From positions 1-53,988 of the forward strand of contig JAIPJT010000015.1 of NCBI GenBank assembly GCA_021733985.1: a stretch of DNA of 53,988 bases. Direction: 5' to 3'. The notes under the pieces were generated by a model that saw nothing but the letters and a program-made list of their open reading frames with translations, made no database searches and was not told where the DNA came from. This document shows positions 52,968 through 53,988 of the stretch, in pieces (within the stretch, counting starts at the first letter, position 1; every line of letters begins with the position of its first letter). Source of the DNA: Victivallales bacterium (GTDB lineage: Bacteria > Verrucomicrobiota > Lentisphaeria > Victivallales > GWF2-38-69). Position numbers and translations under genes: made by a program.

Positions 52968-53822
52968 ATGAAATTGATTAGATTTGGAAACCCCGGAAAA
53001 GAAAAACCGGGTATAATTACAGGAGATGGAAAGAGGATAGACTGTTCTTCAGTCTTTCATGACTGGGATAACTCGTTTTTTAATAAATCCGGGTTGGAAA
53101 AAGTAAAAGATATGAATTTTGAAGGGTTACCAGAAGTCCCTGATAGAGAACGCTGGGGGGCACCTGTACCGCGTCCGGGTAAAATATTATGTATCGGCCT
53201 TAATTATCATGCTCATGCCAAAGAAACCGGGGCTGTACTTCCCAAAGAGCCTATGCTTTTTATGAAAGGAACCAATGCTGCTGCAGGCCCCTATGATAAT
53301 ATAATAATTCCTAAAAACAGCAGGCGGACCGATTATGAAGTAGAATTGGGTGTGGTAATAGGTAAAGACTGCAGATATCTTGATTCTGTTGAACAGGCCC
53401 CAAATTATATTGCAGGTTATGTTATTTCAAACGATGTGTCAGAACGAGAATTCCAGAAAGATCATAGCGGACAGTTCTGCAAAGGTAAATCATGTGATAA
53501 TTTTAACCCTATTGGACCATTTCTTGCAACTGCAGATGAAATTAGTGATTCCTGCAGTCTAAATATGACATTGAAGGTTAACGGAGAAGTAAGGCAGAAC
53601 AGCAATACTTCTGATATGATCTTTAAACCTGATTTTATTGTTTACTACCTTTCACAGTTTATGACACTCGAAGCAGGTGACCTGATTTCAACAGGGACTC
53701 CCTCAGGAGTAGCTTTGGGTATGGAAGAGGACGGGTATCTTAAACCGGGTGATATTGTCGAGCTTCAGATAGAAAAACTTGGAAAACAAAAGTCTGTTTG
53801 CATTGATTACTCTCAAATATAA
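52968..53822 (+). CDS. Fumarylacetoacetate hydrolase (FAH) family protein
   Basis: A 284-residue FAH-family enzyme with the metal-binding DYEVELGVVIG, CDNFNPIGPFL and GTPSGVALGM loops. The N-terminal MKLIRFG...IITGDGKRIDC segment is typical of the 2-hydroxyhepta-2,4-diene-1,7-dioate isomerase / acylpyruvase subfamily. The substrate is unknown. AGGTGA precedes the chosen ATG at 52968; an upstream GTG at 52959 is less likely. Confidence 0.88.
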   Translation: MKLIRFGNPGKEKPGIITGDGKRIDCSSVFHDWDNSFFNKSGLEKVKDMNFEGLPEVPDRERWGAPVPRPGKILCIGLNYHAHAKETGAVLPKEPMLFMKGTNAAAGPYDNIIIPKNSRRTDYEVELGVVIGKDCRYLDSVEQAPNYIAGYVISNDVSEREFQKDHSGQFCKGKSCDNFNPIGPFLATADEISDSCSLNMTLKVNGEVRQNSNTSDMIFKPDFIVYYLSQFMTLEAGDLISTGTPSGVALGMEEDGYLKPGDIVELQIEKLGKQKSVCIDYSQI

Positions 53823-53862
53823 ATCAATCGTAGTGTGTATATCAATGCTGTTGAATTAAGAC

Positions 53863-53963
53863 GTTGGAGTTCGCACTTTAGTGTGTTAGGCAGAATATTC
53901 AGCCAGACAAGCTAATCACGTCATTCGACACGACAAGAGCTTGAACTCCAACCATACACTAAA
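53863..53963. repeat. Inverted-repeat element at the right edge
   Basis: GTTGGAGTTC (53863-53872) pairs with GAACTCCAAC (53943-53952), and TTTAGTGT (53877-53884) is complementary to ACACTAAA (53956-53963). The order a-b-a'-b' means the two pairings are not nested and would form a pseudoknot or alternative folds. CAAGCT/AGCTTG lies inside the first. The window ends soon after, so the boundary is unknown. Confidence 0.5.
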
Positions 53964-53988
53964 ATTTGATGCTCAATTTCTTAATTCA

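Noticed and set aside
53885-53891. GTTAGGC resembling an integron attC R' box
   Set aside because: No matching RYYYAAC box at the expected distance on either strand and no integrase; the similarity is a short chance match.

Overview
The window is a gene-dense, AT-rich chromosomal stretch (roughly 35-40% GC by eye) from a diderm bacterium. It has fused SecDF plus YajC, proteins with signal peptides, a six-domain ribosomal protein S1, a GreA carrying a very long N-terminal extension (as in Chlamydiae and Spirochaetes), a DnaK-like chaperone with an extended C-terminus and a non-canonical EF-G. Together with dispersed intergenic repeats built around a 'GGTAGGGCG...' core, this suggests the PVC superphylum, perhaps a Lentisphaerota/Kiritimatiellota-like lineage. 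That placement is inference from gene types only. I found no rRNA or tRNA gene, CRISPR array, prophage or intact transposase.

Layout. 1-4562: a broken PepD tail, a PAS/HD-GYP protein, a cyclase-family hydrolase, SufC/SufB-type Fe-S assembly genes and LarB. 4725-6583: a WYL regulator translationally coupled to a MoxR ATPase, behind a clear sigma70-type promoter. 6674-10880 (minus): thioredoxin, a CoA-binding protein, then an overlapping cluster of a secreted unknown, rsmA and a NifA-like sigma54 activator. 11171-15274: galactokinase, a small GGQ release-factor homologue and giant GreA. 15383-19958: a tightly overlapping LOG, glycosyltransferase and Hsp70-like operon. 20149-23171: rpmE, an MFS transporter behind a perfect palindrome, and a convergent AI-2E-family protein.

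23505-27973: a SerC homologue whose Schiff-base lysine is replaced by arginine, coupled to an AmmeMemoRadiSam radical SAM enzyme, then a hydrolase and a class I aminotransferase. 28099-32630: a group-2-like sigma70 factor with changed promoter-contact residues, a degenerate Ppx/GppA-like protein, trpS and a divergent PPK2. 33063-41147: trmL, aroK, secDF, yajC, rpsA and an EF-G paralogue. 41479-47017: a Cys-rich zinc-ribbon-like unknown, asnS, two alpha/beta hydrolases and dsdA. 47461-53822: type III glutamine synthetase, asnB, a CYTH phosphatase and an FAH-family enzyme. glnN, asnB, asnS and the NifA-like activator give a nitrogen/amide flavour, but no shared operator links them.

The most distinctive non-coding feature is a dispersed family of roughly 160-260 bp structured repeats (26391, 32761, 47077, 49956, and an inverted tail at 52888). 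They have nested stem-loops, partial outer inverted repeats and copy-specific internal deletions. The most distinctive protein anomalies are the lysine-less SerC, the sigma factor with altered -10/-35 contact residues and the degenerate Ppx/GppA protein beside PPK2.
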